Shown: piece by piece, positions 9,156-18,473 of the stretch
Layout: each line of letters begins with the position of its first letter
Position numbering within the stretch: position 1 is the stretch's first letter
Assembly: GCF_039535095.1 (NCBI RefSeq)
Contig: NZ_BAAAWN010000001.1
Location: 3,224,001-3,288,000 of the forward strand
Length of the DNA: 64,000 nucleotides
Direction: 5' to 3'
Source: Arthrobacter ramosus
GTDB taxonomy: Bacteria; Actinomycetota; Actinomycetes; Actinomycetales; Micrococcaceae
Notes under the pieces: generated by a model
The model's input: the letters and a program-made list of their open reading frames with translations, nothing else
Database searches by the model: none
Told to the model about the DNA's origin: nothing
Translations under genes and position numbers: made by a program

Positions 9156-10136
9156 TTAGTTGCCCTTGGCCGGAGTGGCGTCCGAGACGATGTCGATCCG
9201 CCAGCCGGTCAGCTTGGCTGCGAGGCGGGCGTTCTGGCCTTCCTTGCCGATGGCGAGGGACAGCTGGTAGTCGGGAACAACCACCCGGGCGGAGCGCGTG
9301 GCTTCGTCGGTGATAGTGACGGAATTCACGCGCGACGGCGACAGGGAGTTGGCGATGAAGGTCGCCGGGTCTTCGCTGAAGTCGACGATGTCGATCTTTT
9401 CGTCGTTGAGTTCGGTCATGACAGCGCGGACGCGGGAGCCCATTTCACCAATGCAAGCACCCTTGGCATTGATGCCGGGAGTGTTGGCTTTGACGGCCAT
9501 CTTGGTCCGGTGTCCGGCTTCACGTGCCAGTGCAACGATCTCGACGGAACGGTCCGCGATCTCCGGGACCTCCAGCTCGAAAAGCTTCCGAACGAGGCCC
9601 GGGTGGGAACGCGACAGCGTGATGGAGGGTCCCTTGGCGCCGCGGTGGACGTCCACCACGAACGCGCGCAGGCGGTTGCCGTGGGTGTATTTCTCCCCCG
9701 GCACCTGCTCGGGCGGCGGCAGCAGGGCTTCCACGGAACCGAGGTTCACCTGGATCATGTGCGGATTGTTGCCCTGCTGGATCAGGCCGGCGACGAGTTC
9801 ACCTTCACGGCCCTTGAATTCGCCGAGGACGTTGTCGTCCTCGACGTCGCGCAGGCGCTGCAGGATGATCTGCCGTGCCGTGCTCGCCGCAATGCGGCCG
9901 AATCCCGCAGGAGTGTCCTCGAACTCGCCGATGGCTTCGCCGTCGTCGTCGATTTCCGTGGCCCAAATGGTCACGTGCCCGCTCTTGCGGTCCAGCTCCG
10001 CGCGGGCCTTTTCGAAAGCGCCCGGCGTCTTGTGGTAAGCCACCAGGAGCGCCTGCTCGATGGTGGGAATCAGGAGGTCCAGCGGGATTTCACGCTCACG
10101 CTCCAGGAGTCTCAGCGCACTCATGTCAATATCCAT
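9156..10136 (-). CDS. nusA: Transcription termination/antitermination factor NusA
   Basis: RNA polymerase-associated factor acting in pausing, termination and antitermination. 326 aa: an N-terminal RNAP-binding domain ([16 protein letters not shown]), an S1 domain (about 110-180), then two KH domains ([20 protein letters not shown] and [20 protein letters not shown]). It lacks the acidic C-terminal repeats of the enterobacterial protein, as usual for this phylum. The ATG overlaps the rimP stop codon by one base (TAATG), showing translational coupling. Confidence 0.97.
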   Translation of the reverse strand: MDIDMSALRLLEREREIPLDLLIPTIEQALLVAYHKTPGAFEKARAELDRKSGHVTIWATEIDDDGEAIGEFEDTPAGFGRIAASTARQIILQRLRDVEDDNVLGEFKGREGELVAGLIQQGNNPHMIQVNLGSVEALLPPPEQVPGEKYTHGNRLRAFVVDVHRGAKGPSITLSRSHPGLVRKLFELEVPEIADRSVEIVALAREAGHRTKMAVKANTPGINAKGACIGEMGSRVRAVMTELNDEKIDIVDFSEDPATFIANSLSPSRVNSVTITDEATRSARVVVPDYQLSLAIGKEGQNARLAAKLTGWRIDIVSDATPAKGN

Positions 10137-10759
10137 TAGGCCTCCTCGGAAGGTCTGTTGTACTCGTCTTCCAGCACGGCCTCGTTGAGGTGGCTGAACT
10201 CTATCTCGACTTTTCCTTGGCGGATCCTGTCGAAAGGAATCTTTACGGGTTCGCCCTGCTTGGGCTTCATGCCCTTCTTGACCTCTTGCTCGGGAACCAG
10301 TGTGACACCGTCATCGTCGACGGACTGGATACGGCCCGTCAGGTTCTCTCCCTGGATCACGTTGACCTTGACCATGCGTCCGCGGGCCCGGTGCCAGTGG
10401 CGGGGCTCCGTGAGGGGCCGGCCGACGCCGGGCGAGGAGACCTCGAGGTCGTAGGGGCGGCCGTCGGTGCGGGGATCGTTGTCCAGGATGTCAGAAAGGG
10501 CCCTGGAGATTTCCGCGATGACGTCCAGGCTGACGCCGCCGGTTTCCTCCTGGGGCAGGTCGATGACCACGTGGACTACCCGGTGCGAACCGGCAACCTG
10601 GATGGCAACATCCTCAAGATACAGCCGGCTCGCCAGGACGGCAGGCTCCAGAAGCGCCTTCAGCCTGCTCTCCTCGGGGTTGCGGACCTCGTGTTGTGCT
10701 GGACTTGTCGGATCCGTTCCAGCCTGGTCTGTTGAAGTCGTGGCTTCCGAATGACTCAC
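10136..10759 (-). CDS. rimP: Ribosome maturation factor RimP
   Basis: Needed for 30S subunit assembly. The core has [34 protein letters not shown] and [14 protein letters not shown], the family hallmark. 207 aa, somewhat long because of N-terminal (Thr/Asp/Ser-rich) and C-terminal tails. The GTG start at 10759 has GGGAGG upstream. First gene of the rimP-nusA-ylxR-infB-rbfA operon, so the promoter should lie in 10760-10883, shared with the divergent DUF4439 gene. Confidence 0.95.
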   Translation of the reverse strand: MSHSEATTSTDQAGTDPTSPAQHEVRNPEESRLKALLEPAVLASRLYLEDVAIQVAGSHRVVHVVIDLPQEETGGVSLDVIAEISRALSDILDNDPRTDGRPYDLEVSSPGVGRPLTEPRHWHRARGRMVKVNVIQGENLTGRIQSVDDDGVTLVPEQEVKKGMKPKQGEPVKIPFDRIRQGKVEIEFSHLNEAVLEDEYNRPSEEA

Positions 10760-10872
10760 TGGCCAGCCGCCTCCCGATAGATGATGTTGTGACTACTAGC
10801 TTAACGATATTTACGGCGGCGTGGTGCACGGGGCCCCTCCGCGGGGAGGCAAGTTGTCCGTGGGCGTGACAC

Positions 10873-10878
10873 TATAGT
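10873..10878 (+). promoter_or_regulatory. Probable -10 element of the DUF4439 gene, leaderless
   Basis: TATAGT ends 5 bases before the GTG start at 10884, so transcription would begin at or beside the start codon. No Shine-Dalgarno sequence is visible, which agrees with a leaderless mRNA, a common arrangement in actinobacteria. No good -35 hexamer is seen at 17 bp spacing. Confidence 0.4.
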
Positions 10879-10883
10879 CTGTT

Positions 10884-11927
10884 GTGAAGCACGAGACTGT
10901 TGAGAAACCACGGAGCAATGGCTGGATGAGGGCGCTCCTGCTGGCTTTCCTCGCAGTCCTCGTCCTCGGAGTCGGCGCCGTGCTTGTCCCGCGGGACGCC
11001 GGAAGGCCCCACGCGGTGCCGTTTTCCGAAACTGCCCGTTCCGAAGCGCTCTCTTCGACCGAGACGCTCCTGGGCAGCGCATCGCTCTTGGAGAGCACGG
11101 ACACTGTGATGTTGCTGACAAGCCAGGCGCAGGCGCTGCTCCCCCCTTCGAACTCTTCGGCATCGAATACCCCCTCGGCTTCCCCAAGCCCCCGTGCGAC
11201 CCAGGACCGCCCAACGCGGGCCGGCTTTGTCTCCGCGCTCGCCTCGAGCGCTTCCCGTCGCTTGGCGGACGCCGCGAACGCCGACGGCGGCATGGCACGG
11301 CTGCTTGCCGCCGTCGGGTCCGCCCAGCTGCTTGAGTCATCGCGGCTGGCCTCAACGTGGGGCTTGCCGCTACCGGCAACCCCGGCCGGGGCGAGTACCG
11401 CGCCGACACCGCCGCCGAGCTGCCCTGCCTCGGCGGGCACGTCGACGGCACCGACACCCGGAACGGCGCCCACCAAGGCCGATCTGCCCGCAGCCCTTGC
11501 CGCCGTCGTCAGCTCCGAACAGGAGGCGGTCTATGCCTACCAAGTGGCCCTGACCAAGCTGGACGCGAAGGCATCGGCAACGGCAGCCACCTGGTTGGCG
11601 CGCCATCAGGAGCTGCTTCGGGGAGCGGAGGCCCAGGGCCGGCTGCACTGCATCGCCACACCTCCGCGGGAAGCCGGCTACCGCCTGCCTGCCACTTTCG
11701 CCGCCAAACCCGGGCTCGCGTTGGGAAGCATGGAGGCCAGCTCGATGACTGCCTATGCCGACCTCGTGGCGTTGTCAGACGGCGAGACGCGCCAATGGGC
11801 CATCGTCGGGCTTGTCGACGCAGCCAAACGCAGCCAAGCCTGGGGAACTCCGGTTGGCCCCTTCGCCGGACTTTCGATCGACAACACGGCGCTGCCCCCG
11901 CTGCCGACCGGCACTCCGGCTCCATAG
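10884..11927 (+). CDS. Membrane-anchored DUF4439 (ferritin-like) protein
   Basis: 347 aa. Residues 15-35 form one N-terminal membrane anchor or uncleaved signal. A Ser/Pro/Thr-rich outer region follows (about 85-110 and 165-195). The C-terminal 150 residues contain SEQEAVYAYQVALTKL and ATWLARHQELLRGAEA, the helical pattern of DUF4439, which is predicted to adopt a ferritin-like four-helix bundle. Function is unknown. It is divergent from rimP, and a VIT-family metal transporter follows 51 bases later on the same strand, so a role with iron or manganese is possible but inferred. Confidence 0.75.
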   Translation: MKHETVEKPRSNGWMRALLLAFLAVLVLGVGAVLVPRDAGRPHAVPFSETARSEALSSTETLLGSASLLESTDTVMLLTSQAQALLPPSNSSASNTPSASPSPRATQDRPTRAGFVSALASSASRRLADAANADGGMARLLAAVGSAQLLESSRLASTWGLPLPATPAGASTAPTPPPSCPASAGTSTAPTPGTAPTKADLPAALAAVVSSEQEAVYAYQVALTKLDAKASATAATWLARHQELLRGAEAQGRLHCIATPPREAGYRLPATFAAKPGLALGSMEASSMTAYADLVALSDGETRQWAIVGLVDAAKRSQAWGTPVGPFAGLSIDNTALPPLPTGTPAP

Positions 11928-11978
11928 GAAAGCCTTTCTTTGCTGGCGGCAGCAGTTTCGAAGTGCTTGGCTTGTACC

Positions 11979-12707
11979 ATGGCTTCCATCGAAACTGCAG
12001 CCCTGCACGAGAACGAACCACACGCCAACGACCTCGCCCACCGGCTCAACTGGCTACGGGCAGGCGTCCTTGGCGCCAACGACGGAATCGTCTCCGTTGC
12101 CGCCATTGTGGTGGGCGTCGCGGGCGCCACGACGAACACCGGCGCCATCCTCACCGCTGGAGCGGCCGGACTCGTGGGTGGCGCGGTGTCCATGGCACTC
12201 GGCGAGTATGTATCCGTCAGCAGCCAAAGCGACAGCCAAAAGGCGCTCATCGAGAAGGAACGCCGGGAGCTCGCCGAGGAACCCGAAGAAGAGCTGGCGG
12301 AATTGACGGCGATCTACGAGGCCAAGGGCCTGCGGCCTGAAACCGCGCGGAAAGTGGCCGCGGAGTTGACGGAGCACGACGCCTTGGCCGCTCACCTTTC
12401 CGCCGAGTTGAACATCGACGAGGACGACATCGTCAGCCCGTGGCATGCGGCCTTCGCGTCCGCCATTGCCTTCACCCTCGGCGCGGTGCTGCCCATGCTC
12501 GCGATTCTGCTCCCGCCCCCGGGGCTGCGTGTACCGCTGACCTTTATTTCCGTGCTGCTTGCGCTCGCAATCACCGGAGCCATAGGAGCGTGGATCGGCG
12601 GCAGCTCGAAGACCCGCGCCGCCGTGCGCGTCGTCATCGGCGGAGCCCTTGCGCTTGCCGCGACGTTCTTCATCGGAAGCCTCCTGGGCTCCTCCGGAGT
12701 GGTCTGA
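11979..12707 (+). CDS. VIT/CCC1-family iron or manganese transporter
   Basis: 242 aa membrane protein. Early sequence LRAGVLGANDGIVSVAAIVVGVAGA matches the first helix of the vacuolar iron transporter family, followed by GGAVSMALGEYVSVSSQSD, another family signature. A charged cytoplasmic region (about residues 85-155, Glu-rich) corresponds to the metal-binding insertion between helices 2 and 3, then three more helices follow. Family members export Fe2+ or Mn2+ from the cytoplasm. The ATG at 11979 is chosen over an upstream in-frame TTG. It sits 51 bases after the ferritin-like DUF4439 gene. Confidence 0.88.
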   Translation: MASIETAALHENEPHANDLAHRLNWLRAGVLGANDGIVSVAAIVVGVAGATTNTGAILTAGAAGLVGGAVSMALGEYVSVSSQSDSQKALIEKERRELAEEPEEELAELTAIYEAKGLRPETARKVAAELTEHDALAAHLSAELNIDEDDIVSPWHAAFASAIAFTLGAVLPMLAILLPPPGLRVPLTFISVLLALAITGAIGAWIGGSSKTRAAVRVVIGGALALAATFFIGSLLGSSGVV

Positions 12708-12742
12708 ACCGCTCCTGGACCGGCTTGGGTAGGCTGACAGTG

Positions 12743-13789
12743 ATGACTACCTTCGTTTCCATCCCTGGCGACCTCCAGGCACGCTACTCCCGCACAACGG
12801 AGGGGCGGGCGTGGCTCTCAGGGCTGCCCGGGCTGATCAATGCCGCCCTGGAACGCTGGCAGCTGTCCGTTGACCTGGAACCCGGCGCGGAACCATGGAA
12901 CGGCCACGGCGGCATCGTCATTCCGGTCCTCTACAACGGCGCCCGTTCGGTGCTCAAGATAGCGTTCCCGCACGCGGAGGCCCTCGTTGAACGGCATGCG
13001 CTGGCCCTCTGGGGCGGTATCGGGGCCGTAAAGCTGCTCGACGCCGATGCGGCCTCGTGCGCGATGCTCCTGGAGCGGCTCGACGCCGTCAGCTGGCTGC
13101 AGAGTGCCCCGATGGACGAAGCCCGCGACGTCTGGGGATCGCTCGTGAGGGAACTCAGTATCGAGCCGGACGAGCGGCCCGAATGGAAAGAGTTCGAACA
13201 CATAGCGGCCCGTGCCGAGCGCTGGAGCGATGAGTTGCCAGCCGATTGGGAGCAACTTGGCCAGCCCTTCCCCCGCTGGCTCCTCGAAGCCGCGCTGGAG
13301 GTGTGCCAGACCCGGGGTGCTGTTGGACGACGGGCGGGCAGGGACGTCCTGGTGCATTGCGACCTGCATTTCATGAACATCCTCCCCCATCTCAATGGCG
13401 CCCTCCGTGGCCCTCTCAATGGCGCCCGGGCCATAGGAAAACGCGGATATGTGGCGATCGACCCGCAACCGAAAATCGGGGAGGCGGAATTCGCCGTCGC
13501 CCCGATCTTGTGGAACCGTATCCGCGACCTCTCCACGACGGCTCCGGAAGTTGGCCTCCTGGAGCGCTGCGCGGACTTCAGCAGCGCGGCCGGCCTGGAC
13601 GGCGAAGCGGCCCGGGAATGGACACTGGTCCGCGAGGTCGAAAACGCCCTGTGGTACGCCGGAAAACCACGGCATGAGGGCGATCTGGCACGCTCCTTAT
13701 GGGTGGCCAGCACCCTCGCAGGACGGCCCCTCGACGGGCTGCCCGCCGCACACGACCTGCCCGAACCGGGACTGGCCGCCTCGAATTAG
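12743..13789 (+). CDS. APH-like phosphotransferase (streptomycin/hydroxyurea kinase type)
   Basis: About 348 aa with an aminoglycoside-phosphotransferase fold. LVHCDLHFMNIL is the catalytic loop (HxDxxxxN with the Asp base), and YVAIDPQPKIGEAEFAVAPILWNR is the metal-binding and following helix. AIDPQPKIGE with the N-terminal layout is typical of the APH(6)/hydroxyurea phosphotransferase group, which inactivates drugs such as streptomycin by phosphorylation. Chromosomal members in soil actinobacteria are common and their natural substrates often unknown, so resistance is not proven. ATG at 12743; GTG at 12740 is adjacent. Confidence 0.83.
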   Translation: MTTFVSIPGDLQARYSRTTEGRAWLSGLPGLINAALERWQLSVDLEPGAEPWNGHGGIVIPVLYNGARSVLKIAFPHAEALVERHALALWGGIGAVKLLDADAASCAMLLERLDAVSWLQSAPMDEARDVWGSLVRELSIEPDERPEWKEFEHIAARAERWSDELPADWEQLGQPFPRWLLEAALEVCQTRGAVGRRAGRDVLVHCDLHFMNILPHLNGALRGPLNGARAIGKRGYVAIDPQPKIGEAEFAVAPILWNRIRDLSTTAPEVGLLERCADFSSAAGLDGEAAREWTLVREVENALWYAGKPRHEGDLARSLWVASTLAGRPLDGLPAAHDLPEPGLAASN

Positions 13790-13826
13790 CTTCAGGGCGC
13801 CCTGTCGTCCTGTCCGGACGCCCGGC

Positions 13827-15212
13827 CTAGCCGGTGGCCTCCAGCGCATCTTTGATAGCCTGCACCGCGATATCCAGGTCTGCCGAATCCGTTGACCAGT
13901 TGGTCACCGAAACACGCAGGATATCCCTGCCCTGCCAGCGCGAACCGGACATCCAGACCCTCCCGTCGGCCATGATGAAGTCCGTCACCGCACGGGTCCT
14001 CTCGTCTGAGCCGAAGGCCAGGGACAACTGCGTGAACACCACATCGTTGAGGACTTCCACGCCGTGCACTTCGGCGAGCCGTCGGGCCAGTTCCGCGGCA
14101 CACTCCGCACGTCCGGCGACAAGCTGCCGCACGCCGTCGCCACCCAAGGAGCGCAAGGCCGCCCACACCGGCACTCCCCTGGCACGGCGGGACAACTCGG
14201 GCACTTTCTCCATAGGGTCGCCGGGGCCGTGGTCATCCTGCATCAGGTATTCGGCGTGCATGCCGATGGCGGACCGCAGGGCAGCGACGTCACGTACCAC
14301 CACGATTCCGGCGTCGTACGGCACGTTGAGGGTCTTGTGGGCATCGGTTCCCCACGAATCGGCCAACTCGACGCCCTCGACCAGATGCCGCAGTCCCGGC
14401 ACGGCCGCTGCCCATAGGCCGAAAGCCCCGTCAACGTGGACCCACGCGCCGTGATCCTTCGCAGCCGGAATCGCCTCGAGGAAAGGATCAAAGGCTCCGG
14501 AATGCAGGTTCCCGGCCTGGAGACACACGATTGCCGGACCGGAACCGGCTTCCAACGCGGCCCGCAACGCGGCTGGATCGATCCTGCCTTGATGGTCCGC
14601 TGCGACAACTTCGGGTGCCCCGAAGCCCAGGAAGCGGAGTGCCATATCCAGGCTTTCGTGCCGCTCGGCTCCGACGAGGACACGCAGTTTCGGCGCTCCT
14701 TGGAGTCCTTCGGCGTTGACATCCCAGCCGACGCCGGCCAGCTGGCGCCATCGGGCCGCCGCGAGGGCCGTGAAGTTGGCCATGCTGGCGCCTGTCGCGA
14801 ATCCGACGTCGGAGCCTTCAGGAAGGCCGAGCAGCTCAAGGAGCCATCGCCCGGCCACCTCTTCGATCCCGGCAGTGGCGGGTGTGGCGAAACGAAGCCC
14901 GGAGTTCTGGTCCCATGCGGAAACCATCCAGTCCGCGGCCATGCCTGCCGGCACCGTACCGCCGATGACCCAACCGAAGAAGCGCCCCGATTGCATGGCC
15001 ATCAGCCCGGGCTCGGCGTGTTCGGCGAGGAAATCAATGACTGCGGCCGGATCCAGTCCGCTGGCCGGCAAGGGTCCGCCGAAGACCGCCGTGATGTCAT
15101 CAGCGGTCTTGCTTGGCCGTACCGGCCGCCCAGGCAAGGCCCTCAACCACTCGCGGGTGTGCTCCCATGCACGTTCGAGTGCCTGCTCATAGTCGCCGGA
15201 ATCGACCCACAT
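13827..15212 (-). CDS. PLP-dependent group II amino acid decarboxylase
   Basis: 461 aa fold-type I decarboxylase of the aromatic-L-amino-acid/glutamate decarboxylase family. FATGASMANFTALAAAR, HVDGAFGLWAAA (Asp pairs with the pyridine nitrogen) and DSWGTDAHKTLNVPYD with Schiff-base Lys293 are all present. The substrate is uncertain: tyrosine, phenylalanine, tryptophan and DOPA decarboxylases all share these features. It stands alone, convergent with the kinase gene and on the same strand as the permease upstream. Confidence 0.87.
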   Translation of the reverse strand: MWVDSGDYEQALERAWEHTREWLRALPGRPVRPSKTADDITAVFGGPLPASGLDPAAVIDFLAEHAEPGLMAMQSGRFFGWVIGGTVPAGMAADWMVSAWDQNSGLRFATPATAGIEEVAGRWLLELLGLPEGSDVGFATGASMANFTALAAARWRQLAGVGWDVNAEGLQGAPKLRVLVGAERHESLDMALRFLGFGAPEVVAADHQGRIDPAALRAALEAGSGPAIVCLQAGNLHSGAFDPFLEAIPAAKDHGAWVHVDGAFGLWAAAVPGLRHLVEGVELADSWGTDAHKTLNVPYDAGIVVVRDVAALRSAIGMHAEYLMQDDHGPGDPMEKVPELSRRARGVPVWAALRSLGGDGVRQLVAGRAECAAELARRLAEVHGVEVLNDVVFTQLSLAFGSDERTRAVTDFIMADGRVWMSGSRWQGRDILRVSVTNWSTDSADLDIAVQAIKDALEATG

Positions 15213-15268
15213 GAGTGCATGCTACGCCCGCGGGATCCCTCCGGCCATCGCTGGCGGCAACCGGAACG

Positions 15269-16066
15269 CTACTTGGCGAAGTAGTCGTTCCAGACGTCCA
15301 CGCCGAGTTTAATGATCAACGCGCCGACCACGATCAGGAACACAATCCGCACAAAGCCGCTGCCCTGTTTCACGGCGGTCCGGGCACCCAGGTAACCACC
15401 GGCCATGTTGGACAAGCCGAGCACGGCGCCGACGCCCCACAACAACGATCCATGCGGCAGGAAGAAGAACAGGGCACCGGCGTTCGTGGCCATGTTGACG
15501 ATCTTCGCCTTGGCGCTGGCCTCAAGGAAGGCATAGCCCATGGCGGAGACCAGGGCGATCACCAGGAACGAGCCTGTTCCGGGACCTATCAAACCGTCGT
15601 AGAACCCGATCACGGCGCCTATGGCGCAGGCCACGACGTAGTGCGTGTGGCCATCGTGACGCAGGGCGGTCAACTCGCCCGCATTGGGCCGCAGCGCGGT
15701 GAAGAGCGCGACGGCGATCAGCGCCACCACGATGATGGGTTTGAAGACGCTGGCGGGAAGGTTGGCGGCCAGGACGGCTCCGCCGAAACTGCCCGCGAGG
15801 GCAATCACCGCCATGGGAACGGCCGTCTTGAGGTCAGGGCCAACCCGGCGGTAATACGTGACGGCGCTGGTTGTTGTCCCGAAGATGGAGCCCATCTTGT
15901 TGGTGGCCAGCGCCTGGACCGGGGTGATCCCCGGAACCAGGAGCAAGACAGGGAGCTGGATCAATCCCCCGCCGCCCACCACAGCGTCTATCCAACCGGC
16001 TGCGAATCCAGCCACCACGATCATGATGATCGTGGCGAGCTGGACCGACTCGAAGCCGGAGATCAC
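15269..16066 (-). CDS. TSUP-family (TauE/SafE) membrane permease
   Basis: 265 aa. The repeated motif of the family appears in [20 protein letters not shown] (first half) and [20 protein letters not shown] (second half), with about eight membrane spans. Members export sulfite, sulfonates or sulfoacetate; the substrate here is not defined. The GTG start overlaps the proS stop by four bases (GTGA), so the two genes are translationally coupled even though no functional link is obvious. Confidence 0.88.
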   Translation of the reverse strand: MISGFESVQLATIIMIVVAGFAAGWIDAVVGGGGLIQLPVLLLVPGITPVQALATNKMGSIFGTTTSAVTYYRRVGPDLKTAVPMAVIALAGSFGGAVLAANLPASVFKPIIVVALIAVALFTALRPNAGELTALRHDGHTHYVVACAIGAVIGFYDGLIGPGTGSFLVIALVSAMGYAFLEASAKAKIVNMATNAGALFFFLPHGSLLWGVGAVLGLSNMAGGYLGARTAVKQGSGFVRIVFLIVVGALIIKLGVDVWNDYFAK

Positions 16067-17874
16067 TTCTGTCGTACGGCGTTGACCACGTAGTCGGCAG
16101 CCTTCTCGACTGCCACGTTTTCGGCCTCACCAGTGCGACGGTCCTTGATCTCAACAACACCGTCTACCAAGCCACGGCCGACCGCCACGATGGTGGGGAC
16201 GCCCACGAGCTCGGCGTCACCGAACTTCACGCCCGGGGAAACCTTGGGGCGGTCGTCGTAAATCACGTCGAGGCCGGCGGCCTCGAGTTCGGCGGAGAGC
16301 TTCTCGGCCGCCGCGAAAATTTCCTCGCCGCGTCCGACGGCGACCACGTGGACGTCCGCGGGGGCCACGGAGCGCGGCCAGATCAAGCCACGGTCGTCGT
16401 TGTTGGCCTCGGCCAGGGCGGCCACGGCGCGTGTCACGCCGACACCGTACGAGCCCATGGTGACCACAACCTGCTTGCCGTTCTGGTCAAGGACCTTCAA
16501 GTCGAGGGCCTCGGCATACTTGCGGCCGAGCTGGAAGATGTGGCCCATTTCGATGCCGCGCGCAGTCTCCAGGGGACCGGAGCCATCCGGGGCTTCGTCT
16601 CCCGCGCGGACTTCGGTGCATTCAATGACGCCATCCCAGGCGAAGTCGCGCCCGGCTACGAGACCGAAGACGTGCTTGCCGTCTTCGTTCGCCCCAGTGA
16701 CCCAGCTGGTACCCGAGACAACGCGGGGGTCAACGAGGAAGAGCAATTTGGACGTGCCTTCGAGCCCAAGAACGGCTTCGCCGAGGACCAGTCCGGGGCC
16801 GATGTAGCCCTTGACGAGTTCCGGGATCTTCTTGAGGTCATCCTCGTTGGCCGCTTCCAAGCCGATCTCCCCGGCAATGGGCAGGAATGACCCGATGTTG
16901 GCTTCGACGCGCTTGAGGTCCACCGCGCGGTCACCGGGCACGCCGATGACCACGATCTGGCGCTCGCCGGTGGGCAGCGTGACGGCGAGGACCACATTCT
17001 TGAGGGTGTCGGCGGCAGTCCAGGCGCCGCCGTCGGAATCGCTGCGGGGAGCGAGCTGGTTGGCAGCCGTCACGAGGGTTTCGATCGTGGGCGTGTCCGG
17101 GGTGTCCAGGACGCGTGCGGGAGGCGCGTTGCTGAAGTCGATCTCGGCCGGGGCCACGGTGGTCACGGCTTCGACGTTGGCCGCGTAGCCGCCTGCCGAG
17201 CGCACGAAGGTGTCCTCGCCGATCTCGGTGGGGTGCAGGAATTCCTCGCTCTTGGATCCGCCCATGGCGCCTGCCGTGGCGGCTACGGGGATGACCTCGA
17301 GGCCAAGGCGCTCGAAGATTTTCAGGTACGCGGCGCGGTGGGCCGCGTAGCTCGCGTCCAGGCCGGCGTCGTCGACGTCGAAGGAGTAGGAATCCTTCAT
17401 GATGAATTCACGGCCGCGGAGGAGGCCTGCCCGGGGGCGTGCTTCGTCTCGGTACTTGTTCTGGATCTGGTACAGGCTCAGCGGCAGGTCCTTGTACGAG
17501 GAGTACAGGTCCTTGACCAGGAGGGTGAACATTTCCTCGTGCGTGGGGGCAAGAAGGTAATCGGCACCCTTGCGGTCCTGGAGGCGGAACAGCCCCTCGC
17601 CGTATTCGGTCCAGCGGTTGGTGGCCTCGTAGGGTTCCCGGGGCAGCAGTGCCGGGAAATGGACTTCCTGGGCGCCGATGGCGGCCATTTCCTCGCGGAT
17701 GATCTGCTCGACCTTGCGCAGGACGCTCAATCCCAAGGGCAGCCACGTGTAGATGCCAGGTGCGGCACGGCGGATATAGCCCGCACGGACCAGGAGTCTG
17801 TGGCTTGCGACTTCGGCGTCGACGGGATCTTCACGCAAGGTGCGCAGGAACAGCTGGGAGAGGCGAAGGACCAC
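16063..17874 (-). CDS. proS: Prolyl-tRNA synthetase
   Basis: 603 aa class II aminoacyl-tRNA synthetase of the bacterial (long) type, charging tRNA-Pro. Motif 1 region [16 protein letters not shown], motif 2 around [21 protein letters not shown], the INS editing insertion (about residues 225-400) and motif 3 [16 protein letters not shown] are visible. The C-terminal anticodon-binding domain begins near [13 protein letters not shown] start at 17872-17874 with no clear ribosome binding site. Upstream lies a 600-base intergenic region full of inverted repeats. Confidence 0.97.
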   Translation of the reverse strand: MVLRLSQLFLRTLREDPVDAEVASHRLLVRAGYIRRAAPGIYTWLPLGLSVLRKVEQIIREEMAAIGAQEVHFPALLPREPYEATNRWTEYGEGLFRLQDRKGADYLLAPTHEEMFTLLVKDLYSSYKDLPLSLYQIQNKYRDEARPRAGLLRGREFIMKDSYSFDVDDAGLDASYAAHRAAYLKIFERLGLEVIPVAATAGAMGGSKSEEFLHPTEIGEDTFVRSAGGYAANVEAVTTVAPAEIDFSNAPPARVLDTPDTPTIETLVTAANQLAPRSDSDGGAWTAADTLKNVVLAVTLPTGERQIVVIGVPGDRAVDLKRVEANIGSFLPIAGEIGLEAANEDDLKKIPELVKGYIGPGLVLGEAVLGLEGTSKLLFLVDPRVVSGTSWVTGANEDGKHVFGLVAGRDFAWDGVIECTEVRAGDEAPDGSGPLETARGIEMGHIFQLGRKYAEALDLKVLDQNGKQVVVTMGSYGVGVTRAVAALAEANNDDRGLIWPRSVAPADVHVVAVGRGEEIFAAAEKLSAELEAAGLDVIYDDRPKVSPGVKFGDAELVGVPTIVAVGRGLVDGVVEIKDRRTGEAENVAVEKAADYVVNAVRQK

Positions 17875-18018
17875 GGGTCAGAATCCGTTTCTATGGCAAG
17901 AGCTGGCAAAAACTACTAGGTACCAATCTACCGGTTTGTGGCCGAGGAACCTGCCGGGGCCCGTCCCCCGGGGTTCCTCCTCTGGTTCCCCGGAAAGCAA
18001 AGCCTCCCCAAACGAAGA

Positions 18019-18088
18019 TGAGCCACGCCATGGTGCGAGGAAGCCCCTGGCCGCTGGTCGGCTGGTCATCCTGCCATGGCGTGGCTCA
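18019..18088. repeat. Inverted repeat, 15-nt perfect arms
   Basis: TGAGCCACGCCATGG at 18019-18033 is exactly inverted at 18074-18088 around a 40-base spacer. It is not followed by a T-run in either direction, so a simple terminator role is unlikely. Confidence 0.75.
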
Positions 18089-18308
18089 GCGGCCGGTCGA
18101 CCGCGGGCGTTGTCCTGGAGGTTTAATCAGACTTGTCGAATGCCTTCGAAAGATCAACGCTTACAGCCATTTGGTTTGTGTTTCCTCTCTGAAACCGCCC
18201 GCGCCCCAGCGACACGGCTGGTTCTGAATTTATGTGATGGTGGACACTTTTTTCAAGGGCTTGGACTTATCAATATTTGTTCGCCCTTGCCCTAGCCCTA
18301 GCAACGAA

Positions 18309-18371
18309 CAACGCGGGGTCACTTAGCGCCCATCCGGAGGTCCGACATGGGCCGTAAGTGACCCCGCGTTG
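18309..18371. repeat. Inverted repeat, 17-nt perfect arms
   Basis: CAACGCGGGGTCACTTA at 18309-18325 is exactly inverted at 18355-18371, with an inner GCCCAT/ATGGGC pair adding to the stem. It resembles a dispersed intergenic palindrome I associate with Arthrobacter genomes, though I cannot confirm copy number from one window. Confidence 0.75.
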
Positions 18372-18408
18372 CAGAGCGAAGGGCCAGATCCGTCCCCGAG
18401 GCTCACAG

Positions 18409-18437
18409 TTGACGCGCCTGTGTATCGGACTTACCTT
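18409..18437 (+). promoter_or_regulatory. Sigma-70-type promoter of the ABC-TetR operon
   Basis: TTGACG (18409-18414) and TACCTT (18432-18437) are separated by 17 bp. The -10 runs into the operator palindrome, and the expected start of transcription near 18444 falls inside it. Confidence 0.6.
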
Positions 18438-18461
18438 TTATTCATCACCTGATGAATAAAA
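18436..18461. promoter_or_regulatory. 26-bp palindromic operator of the ABC-TetR operon
   Basis: Perfect 12-nt arms (TTTTATTCATCA and its inverse) around a CC spacer. It covers the end of the -10 and the predicted transcription start, and ends just before the GGAGG of the first gene. This is where a TetR dimer would block transcription. The TetR encoded as the third gene of this operon is the obvious candidate. Confidence 0.72.
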
Positions 18462-18473
18462 TCGGAGGCCGCG

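Larger units (their letters stand above)
17875..18473. other. 599-base intergenic region with three inverted repeats and the ABC operon promoter
   Basis: Divergent gap between proS and the ABC operon; no credible ORF. From left to right: a GGAACC-type hairpin (about 17944-17980), a palindrome with 15-nt perfect arms (18019-18033 with 18074-18088, TGAGCCACGCCATGG), and one with 17-nt perfect arms (18309-18325 with 18355-18371, CAACGCGGGGTCACTTA). The promoter and operator of the ABC-TetR operon sit at the right end. Confidence 0.7.

Noticed and set aside
9006..10139. A 377-codon open frame on the plus strand
   Set aside because: Antisense of nusA; composition and lack of motifs fit a shadow frame.
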